DNA from: Ceratorhiza oryzae-sativae
Lineage: Eukaryota; Basidiomycota; Agaricomycetes; Cantharellales; Ceratobasidiaceae
Direction of reading: 5' to 3'
Assembly: GCA_030998015.1 (NCBI GenBank)
Contig: JARWMV010000208.1
Coordinates: forward strand, 1 to 18,520
DNA length: 18,520 nucleotides
The notes under the pieces are model-generated. The model ran no database searches. It had not been told where the DNA came from and worked only from the letters and a program-made list of their open reading frames with translations. Within the stretch, counting starts at the first letter, position 1; every line of letters starts with the position of its first letter. The translations under genes were made by a program, and so were the position numbers. Shown here piece after piece: positions 1 to 8,440 of this stretch.

Positions 1-1
1 A

Positions 2-661
2 GATGCCCAGAGGTACACTGAGCAACTGTTGCCAGGGGCTAACCTAGTGTACATCCCAAAGAAGTTAAGGGATGAAAGGAACTGGATCGACAATGACAAG
101 TACCTGGATCCCAGGTTAGGGGTCCTGATATGGCATGGAAGCCAGAAGCCAACAATGAGAAATGCCTTGCTAAGAACACCAATGTATGTCATTGACAATA
201 TTTTGGGACCAATGGTCAATGTGGTGGCCAAGGCAGCAAGACAACAGAGGAGGGCCACAGGCCAAATGGCAGACAGGGGGGACTGGGAGGTGGAGCGCTG
301 GGCCAAGGCATTGTTGGAAGAGTGGAAGTTGACACCAGCCGCACTGTATGTGGGACTGCTCAAAGCAACTGCCACTGATGAGATGTTTACTGCTATCAGG
401 ACAAAGCAGGCAAACATGAGCAACTTCCAAAATTGGGTGAAGGTGCACCCAAACAAGAACACCAATTACAACACCAATATGACAAGCCTTACATCAAGCC
501 TAGAATCACTGGTTGTGGCTGAGGAAGAAGCAAAGCCAGTGATAAAGGGACCCACCCTGGACCCAGCTGCAGAGGAAGCCAAACAGGACTGAGACTGGTG
601 GGAAAATGAGCTTGTCGAAGCTCTGGAGCAGGTGCCCCTGTTGGAACCAGCCCCCATATGA
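2..661 (+). pseudogene. Unrecognised ORF, 5' end outside window, one internal TGA
   Basis: The frame is open from the left edge, so the true start lies upstream. About 196 codons are read before a TGA at 590-592. The same frame then continues for 22 codons of plausible protein (acidic, with a Trp pair) to a second TGA at 659-661, so the first stop probably broke a longer gene. The visible protein has a basic Arg-rich stretch about residues 78-90, a Trp-rich helical middle, and an acidic Ala/Glu-rich tail. I recognise no family. It converges on the minus-strand gene at 744-1276, and its codon use (Arg almost always AGR) resembles the Rep gene downstream. A second protein of the same Rep-bearing element, for example a structural protein, is possible but is inference only. 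Confidence 0.5.
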
Positions 662-703
662 CCACTTTGCCTCCCATGAAATTTTTCTTGAATGTATAAG
701 AGT

Positions 704-709
704 TTTATT
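704..709 (-). terminator. Polyadenylation signal AATAAA for the minus-strand gene
   Basis: AATAAA reads on the minus strand about 35 nt past the stop codon of the gene at 744-1276, inside an A/T-rich stretch. Position and sequence fit a eukaryotic poly(A) signal. The + strand ORF ends about 45 nt away, so the two transcripts would converge or overlap here. Confidence 0.45.
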
Positions 710-743
710 TTTTACACATCAAACTTAATACATTTTTTTCTCT

Positions 744-1276
744 CTATTTACATTTGCCCTTGAGGGGCTGGGTATAGGGCTTCTTGCCTTTTTTATCCTT
801 CTTATTGGTCTGAACAACTGACTGGGTAGTGGGCCGCAGCCAAGGGGCCTCCCCCCCTGGGAAGTCAGCCATGTAGTTCTGGAAACACCCAGAACCAGAT
901 GCTGCAAAGGGTGAAGCCTCATCAAACAAGGGAGCAGAGCCCTCCTCAAAGAATTTGGCAAGAGCAGCCTGGTGAGACTGCTCCTCAAAGGACTTGTAGT
1001 CCTGATCAACAAGCGCCCAGACATGCTCAAGGGTGGCCTCATGGGCCTGCCCATCAAGGAGGATGCGCTCTTCTACAGAACAAGTTAGCAATGTGAGAAC
1101 AATGAAGAACAAGCACACGTACCTGGCACCCCACAGAAGAACCAATCGCTGACACCTCCATAGAAGTCTTCAAGGGAGGCATTGCACACAGCATCACAGT
1201 AGGCACAGTACTCCCCCTCAGGGAGAGACCAGCAGGTGCAGTCAAGGGGATTATAGTTAAGGGAAATAATGCACAT
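744..1276 (-). CDS. Unrecognised cysteine-rich protein, two exons
   Basis: Exon 1 is 1123-1276 and exon 2 is 744-1072, with a 50-nt intron at 1073-1122. The exon lengths (154 and 329 nt) sum to 161 codons with a clean phase-1 junction, giving 160 residues. Exon 1 is Cys-rich (seven Cys in about 50 residues, including a CTCW and a YCAYC segment), which suggests metal binding or disulphides. The middle is Gln/Glu/His-rich and helical, and the C-terminus is very basic (Lys/Gly run). I chose the ATG at 1274-1276 because it is the first in frame; an additional upstream exon cannot be excluded. It is divergent from the Rep gene and may share its promoter region. No family is recognised. No stop or frameshift is seen, unlike its neighbours. 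Confidence 0.5.
1073..1122 (-). other. Spliceosomal intron, 50 nt
   Basis: On the minus strand it starts GTACGT, has a GCTAAC branch-site-like sequence near its 3' end and ends TGTAG. Removing it joins two open frames without a stop. Length and signals are typical of basidiomycete introns (general knowledge). Neither exon frame reads on meaningfully through the intron. Confidence 0.6.
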
Positions 1277-1711
1277 AGTAAAGACAGGATGAGGGAGGAA
1301 AACAACAAAACCACAAACATTAAAAAATCACAGTGCAACACAATAACTTGCACAAACATCAAAACAAAGTCTGGTCAGGTGACACCAACAGTCACATGAC
1401 CATCTGCCAGAAAACAAACAACAAAGCACTGGAATCACATGACCTAGCCTAGTAACGTAAATATACACTATCCCCTAACTACCAGAGGGGTCAGAGAGGG
1501 GGCACTGACCAAAGTGGAGGAGTGGAGGCCCCAAGCATAGCAAGGAGAAAGGCTGACGCAGGGGAACACAGGAAGGGCACCCCTTGGAGATGCATCATAA
1601 CCAGCACAAGCCTACATCAGGAAACCACATGACCACAACAACCAGAGAGGGTATATCTAGGGGACGCCTTTGGGGGTAAAAGGGGCTATCATTTCATGCC
1701 CTCCCCACAAG
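1277..1711. promoter_or_regulatory. Divergent intergenic region with iterated repeats
   Basis: About 435 bp separate the starts of the minus-strand gene and Rep, with no convincing ORF. It contains three direct copies of a 10-mer: TCACATGACC at 1392-1401 and 1435-1444, and CCACATGACC at 1625-1634. A GGTCAG/CTGACC inverted repeat flanks a G-rich loop around 1489-1510. A TATA-like GTATATC at 1651-1657 lies about 55 bp before the Rep ATG. This is where a CRESS element would keep its origin and iterons, but I found no TAATATTAC-type nonanucleotide in a clear stem-loop, so an origin is not established. Confidence 0.4.
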
Positions 1712-3025
1712 ATGCATCTACCTCAAAAAACACCAACAATGCTAAGCAAAGATGGCTCAAACGTGGGAACACCCCAGCCAAACAAATCAAGCACAGGGCA
1801 GAGGTTGGCATCACCATCACTGGCACCCTTGGAATCAAGCCAAGCCCCCTCACCCACTTCTACACAGCTTACACTGATGGATCGCAGGTCTGAAGAGCCG
1901 ACCGAAACCACATGGGCCCCCCAATTCTGTGTCCAGACCAGGGCAGTGCTGCTGACCTGGTTGAAGCTACATGATCAGCCCTCAAGTGGGCTTGCCACCC
2001 AATACAAGGCATTCTGCTGCCACCAGCCCAATCACTGGGCAACCTTAGCCATGGTCAAATGGCACAAACTGGAGGAGCTAAACTATGACCTGACCCAGCC
2101 CCTGCACATCCACACCCTCTCCATCAGTCAGGAATGGAAGGGCAGGTGGAACACCCAGAACACAGGGTTCTGGGACTTCAAGGGGCAACACCCCAACATA
2201 CAGCCCAAAGACCTCATGGACAGGCCAGGAGGCAACCCAGCAAGGGAGGCCTTCAACTATCTCTGGAAGGACATCAGAGCTAATGGCAAGGAGATAGAGG
2301 ATTTGATGGCAGGGGACCTGACCTTGGAAAGGTTGGAGGAGATCTTGGTGAAGGGAAAGGGTGGAAAACAGTCAAGGATGGAGGCAGACTTGGAGGATGG
2401 GACAGAGATTGTCACCTTGGCAACGAAACAGGAGTACTGCCAGGTGTTCAAGCACCTCTTCCCCCTCCAGATGGTGACAACATGGAACTCAGTATGAGCA
2501 TATGCCAAGTACACATACAAGGAAGACCAGGGTTGCATGCCTGCAATCCCTGTGGAGTTAGAGGTCCTGGAAGACCAGGAGCACATCAACCAAGCAGACA
2601 GATGGTTTGCTGAGGAGGTCAAGAAGAGGGGAAGAGGGGTGTGCCATTGCATCCTGGTGATAGAAGGAGAAACTGGAACACGGAAAACAGCATATGCATG
2701 ATCCAAGGGCTGCCACAGCCAGATGTGCAATGTGTGGAATGTGGGCAACTTGTCGGAAGATGCCAACATTTGGATCCTGGACGACATGGTCCAGTCAAAT
2801 GGGAAGTACTTGCTCAAGGCCCTGAGCCAGTATGAGGCAGACTTCACAGGCAGGTACACACACATGAAATCGATGAAGGTACAGCCAACAGTTATTCTGG
2901 GAAATAGCCAGTCAGCAATCATGAAGTGTTGGTCAGACATAGAGGGGGAAGAAGGGGACTTATGGGTATCAAGAAATGTAGAATGGGTGTACATAGGAGG
3001 AAAACCATTCTGTGTATTCCCTTAG
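1712..3025 (+). pseudogene. rep: Broken Rep protein of a CRESS-DNA (geminivirus/genomovirus-like) element
   Basis: A single 437-codon frame carries two internal TGA codons, at 2495-2497 (codon 262) and 2699-2701 (codon 330). Motifs appear in CRESS Rep order. A motif-I-like LLTW is at 80-83, HUH motif II (HIH) at 132-134, and an HPNIQ segment at 160-164 resembles the geminivirus GRS region. Motif III (Y183..K186) follows. Then come an SF3 helicase P-loop at codons 319-326 (GETGTRKT, with Arg where Gly is usual before Lys-Thr), Walker B ending in DD (357-358) and motif C with Asn398. Such proteins nick and rejoin at a rolling-circle origin and unwind DNA. The first ATG is at 1712; the N-terminal 65 or so residues are Ser/Pro/Thr-rich and atypical. 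The stops and the altered P-loop make it inactive as it stands. Family call is from motifs, not from a search. Confidence 0.8.
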
Positions 3026-3158
3026 AATAATTTACTGTATTGCACAACTTCTGCTATGCCCATCCAAACAATTGGGGCATTCTGAGAAGAAGCAGACAAA
3101 TCCTCACCCCTAAATAACCTCCACAACAAAGAAAAGAAAAACAATCTCACGTAACAAA

Positions 3159-3241
3159 GAGGTTAAGGGGTCTAGCCTGACTCAGCCTGACCTCATCAAA
3201 CAATACTGAATCAGCCGAAAGGTTGTTGGTTTGAGTCCAGT
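3159..3241 (+). repeat. tRNA-like hairpin, left part, split by an LTR insertion
   Basis: GAGGTTAAGGG at 3159-3169 is the exact reverse complement of CCCTTAACCTC at 4553-4563, on the far side of the LTR at 3242-4546. Taking out the LTR and one target duplication leaves an 11-bp stem around roughly 73 nt. That interior holds GGTTTGAGTCC, close to a Pol III B box, preceded by CCGAAAGGTTG, as in the 3' half of some tRNAs (tRNA-Asn-like). The D-arm and anticodon arm do not fold convincingly, so a tRNA pseudogene or tRNA-derived SINE is more likely than a working tRNA. The 3026-3158 stretch before it is A-rich and shows nothing recognisable. Confidence 0.3.
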
Positions 3242-4546
3242 TGTTACAGGTCAGGGTACACTTGAATATCTAGAGCTTAAGCAAATGTAGATATGTTAGT
3301 ATACACTAATTGTACTCAATACTTCTTAGACTAGAGTAAGAAGGCTCAAAGTAGTTGCAATGCGATCAAGTAACACTCAAGGTAGTCTTAATCTTTCACA
3401 GTGTAAACTGACTAATTTATAGGTATAAAGAGCAAGACTACTATGGTCAGGTTCCCTTAGATATCTTAAATGTAGTTCAGCCCTAGTCGCTTGGACTAAC
3501 TGATACTAATCTTAATATTAGACTTGAAGTGGTAGCTTATAGGATAGATGGTGGGCTGCCTAATGCATGTACTTCCTCAGCTACAGGTACTTAGATTTCC
3601 TCTAATAGCTGGTACTAAATGTCACGCTAAATCAGGCAATATTGTATCCTTATATATCTCTGTATATAAGATACAATGAATCAGACAGTATATAACTAAT
3701 ATGGTACTTTATTCCTCAGTACTAGTTATATAAGAAATCACACACAGACTAGAGAAATAGAAAGAGAAAAGAAACCAATAACTGGTCTGGGTTGAGTAGT
3801 GAAGGGAAGTGGTCTGGAAGGGCCTCAGAGGAGGTCCTTTTATACCCTGAGGAGGGCATTCCAGAGCCAAATAGATACATGCATGCCAGTGCAATCATCA
3901 AAAGAGGGTACTGCTATACATGGGGTACACCCTAGCCCAGTATAGGATAAAAGAGTAAAGACAGGGTGTGGATCCAAGGCATTGATGCATCTGAGACCTG
4001 CTATTGGCTTGTAGATCATATTATCATAGTATATACATGTAATGAATGGAGGCTACATCTCAGTGAGTCATAAAGTGAGTCAGAGAAGCTTCTGGATCAA
4101 TTTGGGAAGCTCTCCTGACTCACTGGAGTCATTAGATCTTGATTGATGGTCCAGTAAGATTCTAATGATCTTCGGGCCATTCCGGCGCGAGGATCCGGTG
4201 GATCGCGACGATCTTCGGGCAGCAGATACCGCCGAAGATTGGCTATCGATAGAGCACAAGATCGCTTTGATAGCGTAAGCGGTTGCCGAGATATGAGCGG
4301 TGCGATGTTGTAATCAATATCTCCTGATAAGAGGAAATATCGCAACCTCTGTATCTCTCTGAGATCTTATCGTAAAAACTTAATAAAATATGCGTTGGAG
4401 AGTGGGAATTTTGTACTATTTAATGAAACAGAAAATAGTACAGTTCAGAGTGCATACAAATTTGAGTATTTCACAATTTAATTACAGAGGCATCGCTTGT
4501 TGGCAGAGCAGACTAAAATAATAGAAAATGTTAGTGATCCATAACA
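3242..4546 (-). mobile_element. Family-1 solo LTR, copy A (least decayed)
   Basis: 1305 bp, ends TG..CA with short inverted termini (TGTTAC/ATAACA), flanked by a perfect 5-bp target duplication CCAGT at 3237-3241 and 4547-4551. Transcription sense is minus: TATAAAAG lies at 3837-3844 followed by an AATAAA about 120 nt on. Four copies of this family occur in the window. This one keeps the most CpG dinucleotides. Because target duplications match and nothing internal is present, it is a solo LTR formed by LTR-LTR recombination, or a non-autonomous element of unusual length. Short ORFs inside (about 60 and 82 codons) recur in other copies but overlap the TATA box and are probably not genes. Confidence 0.8.
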
Positions 4547-4551
4547 CCAGT

Positions 4552-4644
4552 GCCCTTAACCTCCTTGGTGCATGAGATTCCTTTTGCATAAGGATCTAAA
4601 CCATGTCTTGAGGTCCCCCAAGACATGTCCAAAGGGGGGGATAA
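4552..4644 (+). mobile_element. 3' internal end of a family-3 LTR retrotransposon, with polypurine tract
   Basis: The sequence ends with an A3G7 polypurine tract at 4631-4640 directly before the LTR start at 4645, the expected position of the plus-strand primer in a + sense element. A 9-bp perfect hairpin (CATGTCTTG at 4602-4610, CAAGACATG at 4619-4627) precedes the tract. One frame (interrupted by TAA near 4583) runs through the tract into the LTR and may be the last codons of pol. Where this fragment begins, relative to the tRNA-like hairpin, is not resolved. Confidence 0.55.
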
Positions 4645-4819
4645 TGTTATGACCCATCAAACAGACATAACAGAATAACCAAATATTTTTATGGATTTAT
4701 GGCATTTTTCCTAAGCAGAACAAGCCATAAACAAGGTCATGTGACCTTGGCACTTGACTGGCACTTACAGTGGTTACCCTGAACTTGCTCCAGCATTTCT
4801 CTCCCTTGTTACTTGGAGC

Positions 4820-4962
4820 TAGAGATGTTGTGCCAGAATTCCTGCATTCTGGCATCAAGGGTAACTCTATTCCATCAGCTGACCAATCAGCACTTCTGAG
4901 CTGCTTCTGCAATTGAGTTACTCTTGATGCCAGAATGCAGGAATTCTGGCACAACATCCCTA
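4820..4962. mobile_element. hAT-type MITE, 143 bp
   Basis: 48-bp terminal inverted repeats (4820-4867 and 4915-4962) differ at only two positions and begin TAGRGATGTTG, which fits the YARNG start of hAT elements. Flanks are an 8-bp duplication CTTGGAGC (4812-4819) and CTTGGATC (4963-4970), the size hAT transposases make. The tandem second unit of the host LTR carries the empty site, TTACTTGGAGCAAGGAG near 5073-5089, which confirms the borders. No coding capacity; a transposase would have to come from elsewhere. Confidence 0.8.
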
Positions 4963-5025
4963 CTTGGATCAAGGAGCAAGTTGTCACATGATCTTGGTGC
5001 TTACAGCAGGATCATGTGACCTCAG

Positions 5026-5138
5026 CACTTACGGTGGTTACCCTGAACTTGCTCCAGCATTTCTCTCCATTGTTACTTGGAGCAAGGAGTGAGTTGTCAT
5101 GTGATCTTGGCACTTACGGCAGGATCATGTGACCTCAG
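5026..5138 (+). repeat. Second unit of a 113-bp tandem duplication in the LTR
   Basis: It repeats 4762-5025 once the MITE and its target duplication are left out; both units are then 113 bp. The unit carries GTTACCCTGAACTTGCTCC and a TCATGTGA box near each end. The shorter family-3 LTR at 10896-11451 has a single unit, so the duplication arose on this copy or its parent. Confidence 0.7.
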
Positions 5139-5464
5139 TGCCTACCCCTCAGACCTTGTGTGGCTCTATAAGATTCAGAGCTGCACAAACTTAAGATAAA
5201 CAATTACCTAAACCATAGTACTGTATATAACCGGCACCTACTGCAGACTGTGCTTAGATAACACATCCGCAGCCACCACAGCCACAGGCATATATAAGAA
5301 GGATAAAGCAAGACTGGACACCTCAGCTTGCTTTATCTTGTCAACCACCATAGACCATAGCAAACACTGTAACTAGAACACTCAATACATACCACATAGT
5401 GCCAAACTGTCAATGCAGCCACTACCTAAGTGCTTTGCAAGGAAGCATCCAGAGGGTCACAACA

Positions 5465-6516
5465 GTTTTGTAGATTGGACCATGTTTCAATTTGGCATTA
5501 GGCAGGAAATCAATAGTTAATTCAGTGGAGCAGTGTGGAGGGAGCTTTGCTAGCCTGGATTCATCAAAGACTTCTTCAAAGTCAGCATATTCAGGGGGTA
5601 ATCCATCCAAGAGAGCAATTTCAACCAAGTTGGGGGTTCCAAGGCAAGTTTTCAAACAGTAGCTAGAATTAAACAAAAGAGTTCTTTTCTTCCAGTCTAT
5701 GGCAGGGTTGTGACACTCAAGCCATGACATTCCCAATACTACTCCATGTCTTCCTACATTGGTGACATGAAGTGCAATGTCGACGACGACAAGTCAGGTG
5801 ACGAGGAAAATAGTAAGAAAACAAAAGAACTTGTATTCGACGAGAGGTCAAGTTCTTGAGGAGTCCTCTGCGAACTTGACCTGGTTTATATACATAGTAC
5901 AAGCCACATCATAACAAACAAGTCCGTACAGTGAGTCATGACAGATAAGAGATAGAAGCAGTAGAAGCAACTGCAGAACTGCAGAATTTCACATCAGAGT
6001 TGAAATACATCTCGGTTACTGGTCTGGAACATTCCCTGAGTCACATGACACAGATATACCATAAAAGGCAAGTATGTTTTGAAGATGATCTCATAAAATG
6101 TAGTAAATCGAGAAAATATTGTAGAGTGGATGTATGCGTGTCAGTTCATGACATGCAAGCTCTTCTTCATGGTCCAGTACTTTCAAGTGTACTTTCACAT
6201 AATGTGTGACCATGCCAGAGGCAACTTCTCTGCCATCTATGACATGTAGTATTTTCAGTTTATCATGCTTAAATGAGGGGAGACAATATTCAGATGCAAG
6301 GTTAGAGTTGATGAAACAAGAAGTGGTGCCACAGTCAATCATGGCTTTGCCAGAGAAGGGTTTAGACACATAGGGAGATTTCAGTTCAGGAGTAGTTGCT
6401 AGTGGTTGAGCAGTGAAATCAATATATATTTGTTTTACATTTTTGATTGACAAGATTTCCAATTCATCTGCATTCAATGTATTTGCTAGCAATTTACCAA
6501 GGACTGTGCTCCTCAT
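5465..6516 (-). pseudogene. Ty3/gypsy pol fragment: protease and start of reverse transcriptase
   Basis: Reading from the ATG at 6516, a retropepsin-like domain has an active-site motif IDCGTT (usual form D-S/T-G, so Cys is odd). It runs to 6154, is interrupted by the solo LTR at 5778-6153, and resumes in the same frame at 5772 with GRHGVVLGMSWL and NPAIDW, the classic C-terminal protease region. Beyond comes the RT approach (LPPHCSTELTIDFLPNA) up to 5465, where the family-3 LTR cuts it. Apart from the insertions the frame is open, so decay is modest. The palm motif, RNase H and integrase are missing. Its gag lies directly upstream, with an ATGA overlap at 6513-6516. Confidence 0.75.
5778..6153 (-). 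mobile_element. Family-2 solo LTR inserted in the gypsy protease gene
   Basis: 376 bp, minus sense, TGTC..GACA ends, flanked by a perfect 5-bp duplication TGCAA at 5773-5777 and 6154-6158. It is closely similar to the 5' LTR at 15337-15708. Removing it and one TGCAA restores an uninterrupted pol frame, which proves that it arrived after the host gypsy element. Its transcript start region carries CAAGAACTTGACC, the self-priming sequence of this family. Confidence 0.85.
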
Positions 6517-6672
6517 GCACCCTTGGTGTCTCCTTTTCCTGACTCTTCATCTCCAGATTCAACATCAGATATATGACCTTCAAACCCAGACATGGATTGG
6601 GCTGAGGGACAGACAGTGGCAGTGTGGCCATATCCTTGGAATTTGAAGCATTGTAAATTCTTCTTTCCTTTG
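6513..6672 (-). pseudogene. Ty3/gypsy gag C-terminal fragment with zinc knuckle
   Basis: The minus-strand frame reads CFKFQGYGHTATVC, a CCHC nucleocapsid knuckle in which the second Cys is Phe, followed by an acidic Ser/Glu/Gly-rich tail and a TGA at 6513-6515 overlapping the ATG of the protease frame. It is cut upstream by the family-1 LTR at 6673. Gag of this type packages retrotransposon RNA. The lost Cys suggests decay. Confidence 0.65.
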
Positions 6673-7979
6673 TGTTATGGATCACTAACATTTTTCTATT
6701 ATTTTAGTCTGCTCTGCCAACCTCAAGCAATGCCTTTGTAATTAATTTGTGAATTACTTGAATTTGTATTCACTCCAAATTGTACTATTTTCCATTCCAT
6801 TGAATAGTACAAATTTCCTGCTTTCCAACGCATATTTTATTACATTTTTACAATAAGATCTCAGAGAGATACAGAGGTTGCAATATTTTCTCATATCAGT
6901 GAATATTGATTGCTACATTGCACTGCTCATATCTTGGCAACAGCTGATGCTATCAAAGCGGGCTTATGCTCTATTGATAGCTAATCTTTGGTGGTATCTG
7001 CTGCCCAAAGATAGTTGCAATCCACCAGATCCTCACACCAGAATAGCCTGAAGATCATTAGAATCTTACTGGGCCATCAATCAAGATCTAATGGCTCTGG
7101 TGAGTCAGGAGAGCTTTCCAAATTGATCCAGAAGCTTCTCTGACTCACTTTATGACTCACTGAGATGTAGCCTCTGTTCATTACATGTATATACTATGAT
7201 AATATGATCTACAAGCCAATAGCAGGTCTCAGATGCATCAATGCCTTTGATCCACACCCTGTCTTTACTCTTTTATCCTATACTGGGGCTAGGGTGTACC
7301 CCAAGTATAGCAGTACCCTCTTTTGATGATTGCACTGGCATGCATGTATCTATTTGGCTCTGGAATGCCCTCCTCAGGGTATAAAAGGACCTCCTCTGAG
7401 GCCCTTCCAGACCACCTCCCTCTACTCAACCCAGACTGGTTATTGGTTTCTTTTCTCTTTCTATTTCTCTTGTCTGTGTGTGATTTCTTATATTACTAGT
7501 ACTGAGGAATAAAGTACCATATTAGTTATATACTGTCTGATTCATTGTATCTTATATACAGAGATATATAAGGATACAATATTGCCTGATTGAGCATGTC
7601 ATTAAGTACCAGCTATTAGAGGAAATCTAAGTACCTGTAGCTGAGGAAGTACATGCATTAGGCAGCCCACCATCTATCCTATAAGCTACCACTTCAAGTC
7701 TAGTATTCAGATTAGTATCAGTTAGTCCAAGTGACTAGGGCTGAACTACATTTAAGATATCAAAGGGAACCTGACCATAGTAGTCTTGCTCTTTATACCT
7801 ATAAATTAGTCAGTTTACACTGTGAAAGATTAAGACTACTTTGAGTGTTACTTGATTGCATTGCAACTACTTTGAGCCTTCTTACTCTAGTCTAAGAAGT
7901 ATTGAGTATGATTAGTGTATACTAACATATCTACATTTGCTTAAGCTCTAGATATTCAAGTGTACCCTGACCTGTAACA
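6673..7979 (+). mobile_element. Family-1 LTR, copy B (most decayed)
   Basis: 1307 bp, + sense, TGTTATGG..GTAACA ends. The flanks do not match (CTTTG left, CCAGC right), and the two sides lie in different elements: gypsy gag on the left, copia RNase H on the right. It therefore looks like a recombinant of two LTRs rather than a simple insertion. CpG is almost gone from the block that is CpG-rich in copy A. TATAAAAG at 7380-7387 and AATAAA at 7508-7513 give its sense. Confidence 0.8.
7380..7387 (+). promoter_or_regulatory. TATA box of the family-1 LTR (copy B)
   Basis: TATAAAAG is conserved at the equivalent place in all four copies (minus 3837-3844, minus 9629-9636, plus 12418-12425), followed about 120 nt on by AATAAA (here 7508-7513). 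It marks the U3/R border, with transcription expected about 30 nt downstream. Confidence 0.6.
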
Positions 7980-8440
7980 CCAGCACTAGCATCAGCAACA
8001 TATTTGGCTTTGGTACTAGACAGAGAAATAGTCGGCTGTTTCCAGGATGAGTAAGCAATGGTGCCACTGGCATGTAAGAACACCCAGCTGGTAGTTGAAC
8101 AGCTTGTATGCTTATCACTGGCATAATCAGCATTGACATATCCAAGTAAATTTAAATTGCAAGAGCAATTATAAACAATTCCTAAGTCCATAGTACCTTT
8201 AAGATATTGTAGAACTTGCTTGCCAGAGTTCCAGTGTTCTTCACCAGGATTCATCAAGTGTTGCACAAGTATACCAGTAGCATAAGCAATGTTGGGTTGG
8301 GCAGAAATCATAGCATACATAAGAGACCCTATTTGCTGCTGGTATTGATTCCAATAGATCAATGGTGTTTTGAGCTTTGGTAAATTAGGTGATTTGGCCA
8401 TCAGAGTTTTGCATGATTTGCAGTCAGCCATATAAAGCAA
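7980..8440 (-). pseudogene. Ty1/copia RNase H domain fragment
   Basis: The frame carries the copia-type run from the RT thumb into RNase H: QQIGSLMYAMISAQPNIAYA, then YLKGTMDLGI, LLGYVNADYASDK, and SLSSTKAKYVADASAG. The last segment usually has Glu at the two Lys positions (E-A-E), so catalytic acid is probably lost by G-to-A change. Copy B of the family-1 LTR truncates it right after ADASAG. A frameshift near 8440-8461 separates it from the RT fragment upstream on the same strand. Confidence 0.8.

Larger units (their letters stand above)
4645..5464 (+). mobile_element. Family-3 LTR, long form (3' LTR)
   Basis: 820 bp, starts TGTTATGACCC and ends GGGTCACAACA, so its termini are near-perfect inverted repeats. 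The preceding polypurine tract marks it as the 3' LTR of a + strand element. The right flank lies inside a minus-strand gypsy RT gene. A CTATAAG TATA-like box lies near 5166. Compared with the 556-bp copy at 10896-11451, it has two extra pieces: a 143-bp MITE plus its 8-bp target duplication, and a 113-bp tandem duplication (4762-5025 without the MITE, and 5026-5138). 820 minus 151 minus 113 is exactly 556. Several TCATGTGA/TCACATGA octamers lie in it. Confidence 0.75.

Noticed and set aside
2257..2994. 245-codon ORF antisense to Rep
   Set aside because: Shadow of the Rep frame; composition is not protein-like and the + strand holds ordered Rep motifs.
3151..3248. Complete tRNA with GTAACAA/TTGTTAC acceptor stem
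   Set aside because: The 3' strand of that stem is the first bases of the LTR, inserted with a CCAGT duplication, so the pairing is accidental.
4822..4960. Tc1/mariner MITE with TA duplication
   Set aside because: The empty site in the second tandem unit fits an 8-bp duplication and a 143-bp hAT-type element instead.
4697..4987. 96-codon minus-strand ORF
   Set aside because: Runs across the MITE and LTR; chance frame.
7330..7512. 60-codon ORF, also in copies A (minus, 3709-3894) and D (12368-12550)
   Set aside because: It contains the LTR TATA box, is broken in copy C, and is conserved simply because the LTR is repeated.
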